In this document: one piece after another, positions 56,200-64,000 of the stretch
Numbering within the stretch: the first letter of the stretch is position 1
Layout: each line of letters starts with the position of its first letter
Source of the DNA: Hyphomicrobium sulfonivorans
GTDB taxonomy: Bacteria; Pseudomonadota; Alphaproteobacteria; Rhizobiales; Hyphomicrobiaceae
Reading direction: 5' to 3'
DNA: 64,000 nucleotides
Assembly: GCF_013306565.1 (NCBI RefSeq)
Contig: NZ_PZPO01000002.1
Coordinates: forward strand, 570,501-634,500
The notes under the pieces: generated by a model
What the model was told of the DNA's origin: nothing
Database searches by the model: none
Seen by the model: only the letters and a program-made list of their open reading frames with translations
Program-made: the position numbers and the translations under genes

Positions 56200-56580
56200 A
56201 GTCAGGGTCTCTGTCGAGCAAGTTCCCAACGTGCTACGGCTCCGGCTTCACGTCCAACGCCATCCTGGCCTGGGCGAAGGATCACCGCATCGACTGGCAC
56301 TTCATTGCGCCGGGTAAGCCGGATGCAGTACGGCTATGTCGAGAGCTTCAACGGGCGAATGCGCGATGAGCTGCTCAACGAGAGCCTGTTCTTCGTCATC
56401 GGCCATGCTCGCGGTGCCATCGCTGCGTGGCTTACCGATTATAACACTGAGCAGCCGCATTCCTCGCTGGGCTAAACGATGGCGGCAGACTTCGCCAAGA
56501 AGATCGCCGCAACCGGCCCTGACGCTGCGCCAGATGATAGCTCCGCGTCAGCGCCGGTTGCTCACCACACTCTACACGGA
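56200..56580 (+). pseudogene. IS3-family transposase, C-terminal remnant
   Basis: Pieces in different frames read TSNAILAWAKDHRIDWHFIA, then YGYVESFNGRMRDELLNESL, then IGHARGAIAAWLTDYNTEQP and HSSLG before a stop. This is the end of a DDE integrase core of the IS3 group (IS407/IS51-like). The N-terminal part is absent. The 290 bases before it (55911-56199) have no recognisable reading frame; they contain direct short repeats that may be the IS ends. Confidence 0.8.
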
Positions 56581-56609
56581 GTAATAGAAACGGCCGAGGC
56601 TCTAAACGC

Positions 56610-57180
56610 TGCTGGATGAAACATCAGTGGCAGGTCAAGCCGGCTCTACGAACGCTCCTCTATCATCGTGACGACCAGCTTCGCCTTCGCCGACTGGCCG
56701 AGTGTGTTCGGCGACGCCAAGATGAAAACGGCGCTGCTCGACCGCCTCACGCATCACTGCGACATCGTCCAGACCGGAACCGACAGGGGCGCCGAAGACA
56801 CGCTTGGCACCTGATCACCGGCAGGCCCGCATCCCGCCGCGATCTGAGCCAGCCTAGAAGAGGGCCATCATCGCGCGCGCCCCGGCGAGCACGTGCAGCG
56901 CCGCCCTCTCTCTTCACTATCGGCGTCCTGCTCTGGCCGAACTGAAGGTCATCGAGCATGCCGAGTTGTGCATCTGCTAGGCCCGCCCGGCACCGGGAAG
57001 AAGCCATCTGGCGCCGGCGCTGCCTGGGAAGCGGTTAAAGCGGGTAAAACGTCGCCTTCTCCACGGTCGCCGACAATATCGCTTCTCTGGTCAAGGTCGA
57101 ACGAGAGGGGCAGCTCAGGGAGCGCATTCGCTTCCATACGCGTACTTCGTGCTGGATGAGATTGGAGCCCGCGATGATCC
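56610..57180 (+). pseudogene. Scrambled IS21 istB remnants
   Basis: A C-terminal piece of IstB ([20 protein letters not shown], then [20 protein letters not shown]) lies at 56633-56785. The N-terminal piece with Walker A (VVHLLGPPGTGK) and WEAVKAGKT lies downstream at about 56960-57160. The order is the reverse of an intact gene, so at least two IstB fragments are present on the same strand. Confidence 0.72.
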
Positions 57181-57197
57181 TGACATCGAACAGCGGC

Positions 57198-57632
57198 TCA
57201 AAACAGGTCGTTGCGCCGGATTATCTCGCGACGACGATGCCAAGGCATTTTCCGCGCGGTGTAAGCGCCGTGAAGGCAATGCCCCTCACGTCCATGTGTA
57301 GGCTCAAGCCGCCATTCTATCGGTCGTCCCGGTTGATTGGCAGTGCCCTGAAAGGTGATCCTTAGTTCGTAGTCGCGTGAAAGTGCGCGGCGTACCCACG
57401 GAGCAGCCTCATCCCAGTCAGCAAAGTCAAACTCAAGCCCGTCGAAGCTAGCCCGCACACCTAAGGCGTCGCTGTGCAGGAAGATGTTAAACCCTTCAGG
57501 TGTCGCTGCACGAATGTTGACGGTTACGTTATCGCCATAGGTGCCTGATAGCATTTGTTCGATTAGGAAGCGGTCAGACTTAGCGGCCGTTAAAGCCATC
57601 ACAGATTTCATACAGGCAATCTCCGTCATCAT
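57198..57632 (-). CDS. Small protein of unknown function
   Basis: 144 residues (from 57632, or 137 from ATG 57611). No signal peptide and no known motif. The middle FNIFLHSDALGVRASFDGLE, FDFADWDEAAPWVRRALS and YELRITFQGTANQPGRPIEW looks like a compact beta-rich domain. The final ~30 residues (HGREGHCLHGAYTARKMPWH) are basic and could be antisense IS-derived sequence, because the gene lies at the edge of the istB fragments. It may be truncated at its 3' end. Confidence 0.45.
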   Translation of the reverse strand: MMTEIACMKSVMALTAAKSDRFLIEQMLSGTYGDNVTVNIRAATPEGFNIFLHSDALGVRASFDGLEFDFADWDEAAPWVRRALSRDYELRITFQGTANQPGRPIEWRLEPTHGREGHCLHGAYTARKMPWHRRREIIRRNDLF

Positions 57633-57698
57633 GCAGAACGCACAAAGCCAGCCCTGAGTTGCCGGGCTGGCCTGTAGTTTCTCCCGTTGCTGGTAGGC

Positions 57699-58490
57699 TT
57701 ATTTAAGTGAAACCGGATCAGCCGCAGCGCCGCCAAATCGATAATTGACGCCGATCCGAACAGTGTCGATTTCGCGTTGAAGCTTCTTGGAGCCGAGGTC
57801 TCGGCCGGATGGCGTTGCGCCGAGTGCGTAACTTTGGGTATCGAAATCGTAACGCAGATACTCGGCCCGCAGCGACCAATTACTGACAATTGCTGCCTCA
57901 ACGCCGCCGCCGTAGACCCAGCCTGTTACGGTCTCGTTTTTCGTATTGTTGTAGGGCGCGAAACCCTGCTGAACGCTGCAGTGGGTGTTCACTGCAGCGA
58001 CAGAAATGGGGTCGGGACACGATTGGCCAAATCCGGTGCGGCCCCAAGCCCAACCGGCCGTGGCATAAGGAAGGATGCGGCCGAACGAATATCCAAGACG
58101 ACCGCGAATGCTACCGAGGCCGGTAATCTCATGCGTCTGGACGATGTAGTTGCCGTCGCGTAGCGACTGCTCCATATGCGCAAACGAATAATCAGCTTCG
58201 ACGCCGATCACCACATTGGAAAGCTGGACGTTATAGCCGATCTGGCCACCGACCGAGCCGCCCTCCATATTAGGACGTGGTGGTCCGCAGTGCTGGCCCG
58301 GGCCGAATGCGTTGGAGCAGGTGGCCGGTGGAGCAACGTAAGGATTAAGGCCCGGGTACTCTGTGTCTCCCCAGCCATAGCCACCATGGGCGCCGAGATA
58401 GAGGCCGGACCAGTTATAGTCGTGCGCCATGGCAGGGGACGCAGCAAGGATTACCGCAACAGCGGCACCACAAACACGGATACGCAACAT
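57699..58490 (-). CDS. Outer-membrane beta-barrel protein (Omp25/RopB type)
   Basis: 263 residues. Signal peptide MLRIRVCGAAVAVILAASPA, then NWSGLYLGAHGGYGWGD, IGYNVQLSNVVIGVEADYSF, GSIRGRLGYSFGRILPYATA and the final strand RIGVNYRF. This is the eight-stranded barrel pattern of the Omp25/RopB group common in Rhizobiales. Four or more cysteines in the extracellular loops (TCSNAFGPGQHCGPP, QSCPD, HCSVQQ) are unusual for this family and may form disulfides. It diverges from the methyltransferase gene. Confidence 0.88.
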   Translation of the reverse strand: MLRIRVCGAAVAVILAASPAMAHDYNWSGLYLGAHGGYGWGDTEYPGLNPYVAPPATCSNAFGPGQHCGPPRPNMEGGSVGGQIGYNVQLSNVVIGVEADYSFAHMEQSLRDGNYIVQTHEITGLGSIRGRLGYSFGRILPYATAGWAWGRTGFGQSCPDPISVAAVNTHCSVQQGFAPYNNTKNETVTGWVYGGGVEAAIVSNWSLRAEYLRYDFDTQSYALGATPSGRDLGSKKLQREIDTVRIGVNYRFGGAAADPVSLK

Positions 58491-58947
58491 TACTCAACTC
58501 CAATATACACACAATACTTACCCTAATAATCAGTACACACAAGAACGGTGCAACTCCAAAATCGGGGTAGTTCTCGGGTTGGGCTTAAGATGTGACAATT
58601 TAATCACACATCTGATCGAGCCATTTCGCGCGAACCGACGAACCCCACGCCGCAGTGAATCGGTACGGTCCATTAGCGGGCCGTCATGGGGAGAGGCTCG
58701 GCGAAAGCGGCGGCTATGCTATCGAACATCTATGATGGAAAGTTCAAATTAACGCGCTGCCATTAACAGCTTTTACGCTGTCGCCATTATCTCTGTGATT
58801 CTTGTGTCCGGGTCGATAATGGCGAACTGCGGCAGTGCTTTCCTTGTTGATTGTCGACGGCATAACCCTCCCTAAAACTTCGCAAGTTCCGGTGCTGTTG
58901 CTCTACCCGAAGATCAATGGCAGAATAATCGCCTTTCTGGGGGGGCT
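58491..58947. other. Divergent spacer, AT-richer
   Basis: 457 bases between the outer-membrane protein (minus) and the methyltransferase (plus) genes. A run of ACAC/AATA-rich sequence lies at 58500-58540. No gene or palindrome of note. It should contain promoters for both genes. Lower GC fits island DNA. Confidence 0.5.
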
Positions 58948-59727
58948 ATGTCCGAAGATCGCGATGAGGTCCGTTTTCAGTTCGGACAGAACTGGAAGGA
59001 CTTTTCCAAAACTGTTGACGATAAGGCGCTACAGGCAGCGATAGACGGTTTGCGGCGCCTTTTACCAGACCACTGCGATCCAATCGGAAAAACCTTCCTC
59101 GACGTTGGCAGCGGTAGCGGTTTGCATAGCGTAGCGGCAGCGCGCCTTGGATTTGTGTCAGTTACCGCAACAGATTATGACTACAACTCTGTTCAGACCA
59201 CAAAGGAAAATGCGTGCCGCTTTGGTGTCAAAGTCAACGTCTCCCGAGACGACATTCTCAACACCAAACTGTCCGGCCAGTTTGATGTCGTCTACAGTTG
59301 GGGCGTTCTGCACCACACTGGAGACATGCGAACGGCAGTTGCGACAGCAGCAGGAATGGTTAAGCCAGGCGGGGCTTTTATCATGGCACTATATCTAAAG
59401 ACGCAGTTCTGCGGGATGTGGAAGATTTTGAAAAGGACTTACTCGGCTGGCGGCAAGTTCCGACAAAAGGCTATGGCAGAAACGTACGTCAAATTGTTGC
59501 AAGCTCGAGGGCTAGACAAAGCGGTGCGAGCAAGAGGTATGGACTTCCGCCACGACGCGATTGATTGGCTGGGTGGATACCCTTATGAAAGCGCTACGCC
59601 AGAGGAAGCAGTGGCGTTGGTCGGGCCAGAGTTCCTTCTCACAAAATCCTTCAACACGATCCCTGCTAGAGGTTTGTTCGGCACTGGATGTGCAGAGTAC
59701 ACATTCATACGCAGAACGGCTGACTAG
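58948..59727 (+). CDS. Class I SAM-dependent methyltransferase
   Basis: 259 residues with GGGGGG upstream of ATG 58948. Motif I is FLDVGSGSGLHSVAAARLG, motif II VTATDYDYNS and motif IV YSWGVLHHTGDMRTAV. The C-terminal half (IMALYLKTQFCGMWKILKRT, DFRHDAIDWLGGYPYESATP) is longer than a minimal methyltransferase and resembles enzymes of glycan or natural-product clusters. The substrate is unknown, but its place beside glycosyltransferase and amidotransferase genes suggests modification of a surface polysaccharide or its nucleotide sugar. Confidence 0.82.
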   Translation: MSEDRDEVRFQFGQNWKDFSKTVDDKALQAAIDGLRRLLPDHCDPIGKTFLDVGSGSGLHSVAAARLGFVSVTATDYDYNSVQTTKENACRFGVKVNVSRDDILNTKLSGQFDVVYSWGVLHHTGDMRTAVATAAGMVKPGGAFIMALYLKTQFCGMWKILKRTYSAGGKFRQKAMAETYVKLLQARGLDKAVRARGMDFRHDAIDWLGGYPYESATPEEAVALVGPEFLLTKSFNTIPARGLFGTGCAEYTFIRRTAD

Positions 59728-60182
59728 TCGGCCTCATAGGTGATCGAAAATTTGAGCCAATTGCTGGATGCCTAACCAGAGGGCCTGCCTGTAGCACGTC
59801 TACCGCACTGACACGAACGGCACTCATATCGGCTGGGGCACTGGCACGGTAATCCAAGAGCAAAAACAAATCCGGGGCATCACGCCAGGTCACAGGGAAC
59901 TACAGGACGTGGCTAAAAGCGGTTTGGCTTACGCTCAGCACTTAAGCCGACTGTGTCACAGCAAATCATGATCGATTTGCAATGCATTGCAATTGCATTC
60001 GGCGGCACCGTCGATATCCGATGTATTAAATTCGGGGATGAAATACCCAGATCGTCAGCCTACCGTATAATCCTTGTAGGGCACGTGGCCCCGCTAATGG
60101 TAGCGCACAATGCGCCTTTGGTTCCGGCTTATCGGGAACCGTCAGAATTCAGCGCACCCGAAATGCCGCACTCAGTTGTCTC
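59728..60182. other. Intergenic stretch without a gene
   Basis: 455 bases between converging genes. Short imperfect repeats of TGCAAT/ATTGCA occur at 59975-59998. There is no convincing reading frame, RNA or terminator, although an end of both transcripts is expected here. Loss of a gene is possible. Confidence 0.5.
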
Positions 60183-61307
60183 TCACACACGGATATTATG
60201 TCTTTTGCTTATTAACTGGCTGTAAACATCAAAAGTCAGGTTCGATATTCGCTGCAACCCAAACTCTTCCAGGGCGCGCTGGCGCCCCCTGGTTCCCATC
60301 CGCTCGCGCATAGCCGGATCGGCCAACATCTTCTTGACGGCAGTGCGCAATTCCGCAGCGTCTCTGGCAGGCACAAGCAGACCATTGTCCTGATCGCGCA
60401 CGGCATCGCGGCATCCAGTGACGTTGGTTGTAATGCAAGGCTTCCCACATGACATTGCTTCAAGCAGTGACTTGGGTAAGCCTTCGCGATAAGATGGCAG
60501 ACAAATGATGTCAGCCTCGTTCAGGCACGACACCATGTCGGAACGTTGCCCCCACCACTCGACGATCCCCTCGTTTACCCAATCCCTCAACTGCTGCTCC
60601 GAAATGTAGGAGGGATTGCCGTCATCCACACGGCCAACGAGTACGAAGCGGGCTCCAGTGTCGGTTAGCTGCCTAGCAGCATCGACGAACTCGCCGACGC
60701 CTTTATCCCAGAGCATACGGGATGCCAACATGACCAATGGTGAGCCGGGGGCGCGCGGCAATGGCGCAAAATGCATAGTGTCGACACCAGAACCAGCAAT
60801 GATGCGGATTTGATCGGCTTTCACTCCCATTGCCTTCAGCGTCGCCGCGTCATCTTGGTTCTGGACGATGACTAGACTGCGCAACAGCAGCAACGGCAGT
60901 ACCCACTCCACAATCCTGCGCGCCATTGTCGGTCGCGCTTGGTCGGTGAAAAGGTGGCCAAATCCCGTGATGGCGGACACCCGGCCACCGATGCACGCAA
61001 TCCACGCCGCGATCTCTCCCACGACCACGGAGCGCAGGGCCACGTGGTGCACGAGGTCAGGCTTTTCGCGTCGGTATATCTTGGACAGATTCCAAGCCTC
61101 GCGTAGTAGGCTGAAAGGGTTTAGACCGCGGCGTTCCTGAGTAAAAGGAATGACAGTTGCGCCTACGCTGGTGATGCGATGGGCCTGTTCGCCCTGTCGC
61201 GTACAGACCTTAACTTCGAAGCCTTCGGCGATCGCTCGGGTGGCGAGGTGCAGCCGGTGGGACACGAAATACCAGTCTTCGCTTACTAGGAAAATAAGCT
61301 TAGGCAC
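60183..61307 (-). CDS. Glycosyltransferase family 4
   Basis: 374 residues. GT-B fold: FLVSEDWYFVSHRLHLATRA at the start with SHR substrate-site residues, then MLASRMLWDKGVGEFVDAAR and the EX7E region LPSYREGLPKSLLEAMSCGK. Similar enzymes (WbpH/WcaC-like and undecaprenyl-linked chain builders) add hexoses or N-acetylhexosamines. It overlaps the amidotransferase gene by 8 bases, so the two are translationally coupled. The sugar is not known. Confidence 0.88.
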   Translation of the reverse strand: MPKLIFLVSEDWYFVSHRLHLATRAIAEGFEVKVCTRQGEQAHRITSVGATVIPFTQERRGLNPFSLLREAWNLSKIYRREKPDLVHHVALRSVVVGEIAAWIACIGGRVSAITGFGHLFTDQARPTMARRIVEWVLPLLLLRSLVIVQNQDDAATLKAMGVKADQIRIIAGSGVDTMHFAPLPRAPGSPLVMLASRMLWDKGVGEFVDAARQLTDTGARFVLVGRVDDGNPSYISEQQLRDWVNEGIVEWWGQRSDMVSCLNEADIICLPSYREGLPKSLLEAMSCGKPCITTNVTGCRDAVRDQDNGLLVPARDAAELRTAVKKMLADPAMRERMGTRGRQRALEEFGLQRISNLTFDVYSQLISKRHNIRV

Positions 61308-63264
61308 ATTCGTTCTCCAGCCACGCTTGGAACATCAGAATGTTCCAAAGGTGGTAGGCCCAGTTTCGACTCCCGCGGACGTGCTCTTGCCACTTTTGTC
61401 GGATCGGTGCGGGTGCGAAAAAACCCTCGCGGATGAGGCGTTCTTCACTCAGCAGTGTTTCTGCCCAATCACGCAACGGGCCGCGGAGCCAGCTATCCAG
61501 AGGAATGCCGAAGCCCATCTTCGGTCGCTCGATCAGACTGCGCGGGACATAATTGTCCAAAACTTGGCGCAGGATCCATTTGCCTTCGCCGTTGCGCAGC
61601 TTGTAGTCAAGTGGAAGGCTCCAAGCAAACTCTATCACTCGATGGTCTAGAAAAGGGACCCTTGTTTCCAGGCTGACAGCCATGGAGGCACGATCAACTT
61701 TGGTCAAGATGTCATCGGGCAGGTAGCTCATGAAATCGAGGAACATCATACGTTCGATGGGATCGAGCCGCATCAGGTCGGGTGATGGGTGGGTGAGTTG
61801 AGTGGACGGCTCGGAACCGCCCAGGACAACCTGAGAGGGCGTGTGCCAATGAGAAACAAGGCCGCGATATAGATCGCCGATCCCTTCACTTGCCAGCACA
61901 CTAGATGCTTTGTGAAGCTTATCACCGACGTTATTTCCTAGCCGGCGTTTCAGCGACGGAACATGGTCGGCCAGCCTGTTCCAGACATCAGGCGACAGCA
62001 TTGTCATGCCGACCGACCCCAGTTGACGCATACTACGCGGTATTCGGGAAAGCTTGCCCCAAACGTCGGCCGTTGCTTGATAGCGGCTATAACCAGCGAA
62101 CAGTTCATCGCCTGCATCGCCGGATAACGCAACCGTGACGTGTTCACGTGTCAGTGCCGACACTAGGTAAGTCGGCACCTGTGACGAATCCGAAAAAGGT
62201 TCGCAGTAGATTTCCGGCAACTTGGGAATGATCGCCAATGCCTGTTCGGGGCTGACATAAAGCTCGGTGTGGTGCGTCCCAAGGTGCTCCGCGACCTTCT
62301 TGGCGTATGGTGCCTCGTCGAAGCGTTCTTCGGCAAAACCAATCGTGAAGGTTTTGATCGGCTTATCTGAGAGACGCTGCATGATCGCAACGATGGTCGA
62401 TGAATCAACACCACCGGACAAGAAGGCGCCTAGGGGCACGTCGGCGATCATCTGCTGGCCGATGACGGAATGCAGCAGGCTATCGAGCTCGGCCACAGCT
62501 GCTCGTGGGGCCGCGGCCGGCGACCGGCGGCGGGGCTCTGCAGCTTTGCGAAGCGACCAGTATTCGGTTAGCATAGCTTCGCCGCCAGTGCACTCAGACC
62601 ATTCGAAGGTTGCCAGCGTCGCTGGTGGAAGCTTGGAAATCCCTTCATATATAGAATATGGTGCGGGAATGTAGTTATGCCGCAGCAGTAGCGTGATCGC
62701 GTCACGATTGATCGCGCCATTGAAGGTGGGATGAGCTTTCAGCGCCTTCAGCTCTGAACCGAAGAGCAGAGTGCGGTCGGATCCGGACCCCTGCCAACCA
62801 TAATAAAGCGGTTTTTCCCCCGCGCGGTCTCGCCCCAGAGTGAGGCTACGGTTCTGTCGGTTCCAAACGGCGAATGCGAACATACCCTCACACCGCTTGA
62901 CGGTGCTTTCGATGCCCCATGCGTCGAAGGCAGCAAGCAAGGTTTCGGTGTCCGAGTGGCCGCGCCAATCGATGCCATGCTCCTCGTTCAGGGCCTCGCG
63001 GAGCGCCAGGTGATTGTAGATCTCACCGTTGAAGACCAAAACGAAGCGGCCGGATGCTGCAGTCATCGGCTGGTGCCCAGCGGGCGACAGGTCCACGATG
63101 GCAAGTCGGCGATGCCCGAGGCCAATTCCGGCGTCGTGGTCGTGCCATGCACCATGGTCGTCTGGACCGCGCGCCTCAATCGCCCGCGCCATGACTTCAA
63201 GAACTGCGTTGGCGTTCTTCGAAGCGGATCCGGGCAGGCCAAGATAGCCAACTATACCGCACAT
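61300..63264 (-). CDS. asnB: Asparagine synthase-like glutamine amidotransferase
   Basis: 654 residues. N-terminal class II glutamine amidotransferase with the required Cys2 (MCGIVGYLG) and FNGEIYNHLALRE, then a synthetase domain with the PP-motif SGGVDSSTIVAIM, GDAGDELFAGYSRYQ and LVFNGEIYNH. In surface-polysaccharide clusters such AsnB proteins amidate uronic acids (for example WbpS and VioA-type pathways), so a polysaccharide role is more likely than free asparagine synthesis. It overlaps the next glycosyltransferase and lies 75 bases from the preceding one. Confidence 0.9.
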   Translation of the reverse strand: MCGIVGYLGLPGSASKNANAVLEVMARAIEARGPDDHGAWHDHDAGIGLGHRRLAIVDLSPAGHQPMTAASGRFVLVFNGEIYNHLALREALNEEHGIDWRGHSDTETLLAAFDAWGIESTVKRCEGMFAFAVWNRQNRSLTLGRDRAGEKPLYYGWQGSGSDRTLLFGSELKALKAHPTFNGAINRDAITLLLRHNYIPAPYSIYEGISKLPPATLATFEWSECTGGEAMLTEYWSLRKAAEPRRRSPAAAPRAAVAELDSLLHSVIGQQMIADVPLGAFLSGGVDSSTIVAIMQRLSDKPIKTFTIGFAEERFDEAPYAKKVAEHLGTHHTELYVSPEQALAIIPKLPEIYCEPFSDSSQVPTYLVSALTREHVTVALSGDAGDELFAGYSRYQATADVWGKLSRIPRSMRQLGSVGMTMLSPDVWNRLADHVPSLKRRLGNNVGDKLHKASSVLASEGIGDLYRGLVSHWHTPSQVVLGGSEPSTQLTHPSPDLMRLDPIERMMFLDFMSYLPDDILTKVDRASMAVSLETRVPFLDHRVIEFAWSLPLDYKLRNGEGKWILRQVLDNYVPRSLIERPKMGFGIPLDSWLRGPLRDWAETLLSEERLIREGFFAPAPIRQKWQEHVRGSRNWAYHLWNILMFQAWLENECA

Positions 63265-63339
63265 GGAGATGCCTTTTGTTTCTTTGACAGCGTCCGCGCC
63301 GCCTGCCTCGAACTGCCTTGCAGTGGCCTGCCACTCATT

Positions 63340-64000
63340 TCATGTTCCGCAACGGTGGGCTAAGGCATCCTCGTATGTCCGCTCATACTCATCGACGCAT
63401 GCGTGGAGTGAAAACACGTCCCGCACCCTCTGCTGACCCCTGCGGCCCATTTCCACCCGATTGCCATCCTGCACGAGACGCAGAAGCGCCGAAGCGAGTT
63501 GAGCAGGGTCACGTGCCGGTACTACAAACCCGGTTTTGCCGTCCAGAACTGCTTCGCCATTTCCGCCGACTTCGGTGACAACCATAGGCAGGCCAGAGGC
63601 CATAGCTTCGAGCACAGCGTTAGAAAAGCCTTCTTCGTGTGAGGTCAACAAGCCAATATCGGCGACCTTTAGTAGATCGGGCACATCGGAACGAGGGCCG
63701 AGAAACCGGATATTAGCATCCATGCCGTGCTTCTGAGTCAGTTCCTGCAAGTCCGGCCCAATGCCGTCATCACGACCGACAGTGAGCAGAACCCAGCCCA
63801 GGGGCAGGCGATCCTTGATGCTTGCCAGTGCCTCGATGAGATCGCGATGCCCCTTATAGGCAATCAAATTGGCGACCATAACGAGCACAAGGTCGTCATC
63901 GCCCAATCCCAACACTTCCCGCAGTGCGTGTTTGTCGCCTTGCGCCGCAAATCGATCCGTATCTATGCCATTATAAATGAGCCTGAGTTTTTCTGGATCA
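63340..64000 (-). CDS. Glycosyltransferase family 4, 5' end outside window
   Basis: The frame is open to the window end: DPEKLRLIYNGIDTDRF precedes the first visible residues, so the start lies beyond 64000. The visible 220 residues are the C-terminal GT-B half: VANLIAYKGHRDLIEALASI, GRDDGIGPDLQELTQKHGMD, and LLTSHEEGFSNAVLEAMASG (EX7E motif). It belongs to the same minus-strand polysaccharide operon as the amidotransferase, being the most upstream gene seen. Confidence 0.88.
   Translation of the reverse strand, partial: DPEKLRLIYNGIDTDRFAAQGDKHALREVLGLGDDDLVLVMVANLIAYKGHRDLIEALASIKDRLPLGWVLLTVGRDDGIGPDLQELTQKHGMDANIRFLGPRSDVPDLLKVADIGLLTSHEEGFSNAVLEAMASGLPMVVTEVGGNGEAVLDGKTGFVVPARDPAQLASALLRLVQDGNRVEMGRRGQQRVRDVFSLHACVDEYERTYEDALAHRCGT

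Overview
The window reads as chromosome of an alphaproteobacterium, most likely of the order Hyphomicrobiales (Rhizobiales). The reasons are GC-rich coding DNA, a ctrA gene close to sciP (DUF1153) and a fliJ-like gene, a TIGR03808-type Tat-exported protein, a short-form hisG paired with hisZ, meaB, pmtA, and two copies of a palindromic element typical of rhizobial genomes. The genus cannot be fixed from the sequence alone. The first base lies inside a 5-formyltetrahydrofolate cyclo-ligase gene, and the last gene, a glycosyltransferase, runs off the right end.

Region 1 (1-17.5 kb) is housekeeping. It holds a YmdB-like phosphodiesterase, yebC, and the Holliday-junction genes ruvC-ruvA and ruvB. 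That familiar cluster is split: a methyltransferase and a convergent alpha/beta hydrolase lie between yebC and ruvC, and membrane and secreted-protein genes lie between ruvA and ruvB. A ybgC thioesterase follows without tolQ. Then come an HU protein with a histone H1-like tail, small membrane and secreted proteins, a putative zinc peptidase, a beta-carbonic anhydrase and a metal-dependent asparaginase. Region 2 (17.5-31.9 kb) has a Tat-exported beta-helix protein, a pyroglutamyl peptidase-like gene, meaB, two tandem DUF900 hydrolases of different architecture, hisZ-hisG and a DevBCA-type ABC exporter. Region 3 (32-42.9 kb) carries an Rrf2 regulator beside bfd-bfr iron-storage genes, ampG, glpK, two small-molecule hydrolases, and the cell-cycle genes ctrA and sciP with an orphan fliJ. 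Region 4 (43-50.6 kb) has mnmA, pmtA, tRNA-Met, a GT10 glycosyltransferase, rfbD, a glyoxalase II-like hydrolase and secreted proteins.

Region 5 (51-64 kb) is accessory DNA. It starts at the 3' end of tRNA-Ser(GGA) with a tyrosine integrase. Degraded IS3 and IS21 pieces follow, surrounding a polymerase-like membrane protein, and then a surface-polysaccharide cluster: methyltransferase, glycosyltransferase, asparagine synthase-like amidotransferase, glycosyltransferase. No second attachment site was found, so the right end of the island lies outside or is lost.

No CRISPR array, rRNA or recognisable defence system was found. The best candidates for new biology are the tandem DUF900 pair, an EF-hand-like loop on a methyltransferase, the cysteine-poor Rrf2 regulator beside bfd-bfr, an exporter ATPase with a long low-complexity basic tail, two small secreted proteins with internal cysteine repeats, and an RfbD with phenylalanine in place of the catalytic tyrosine.
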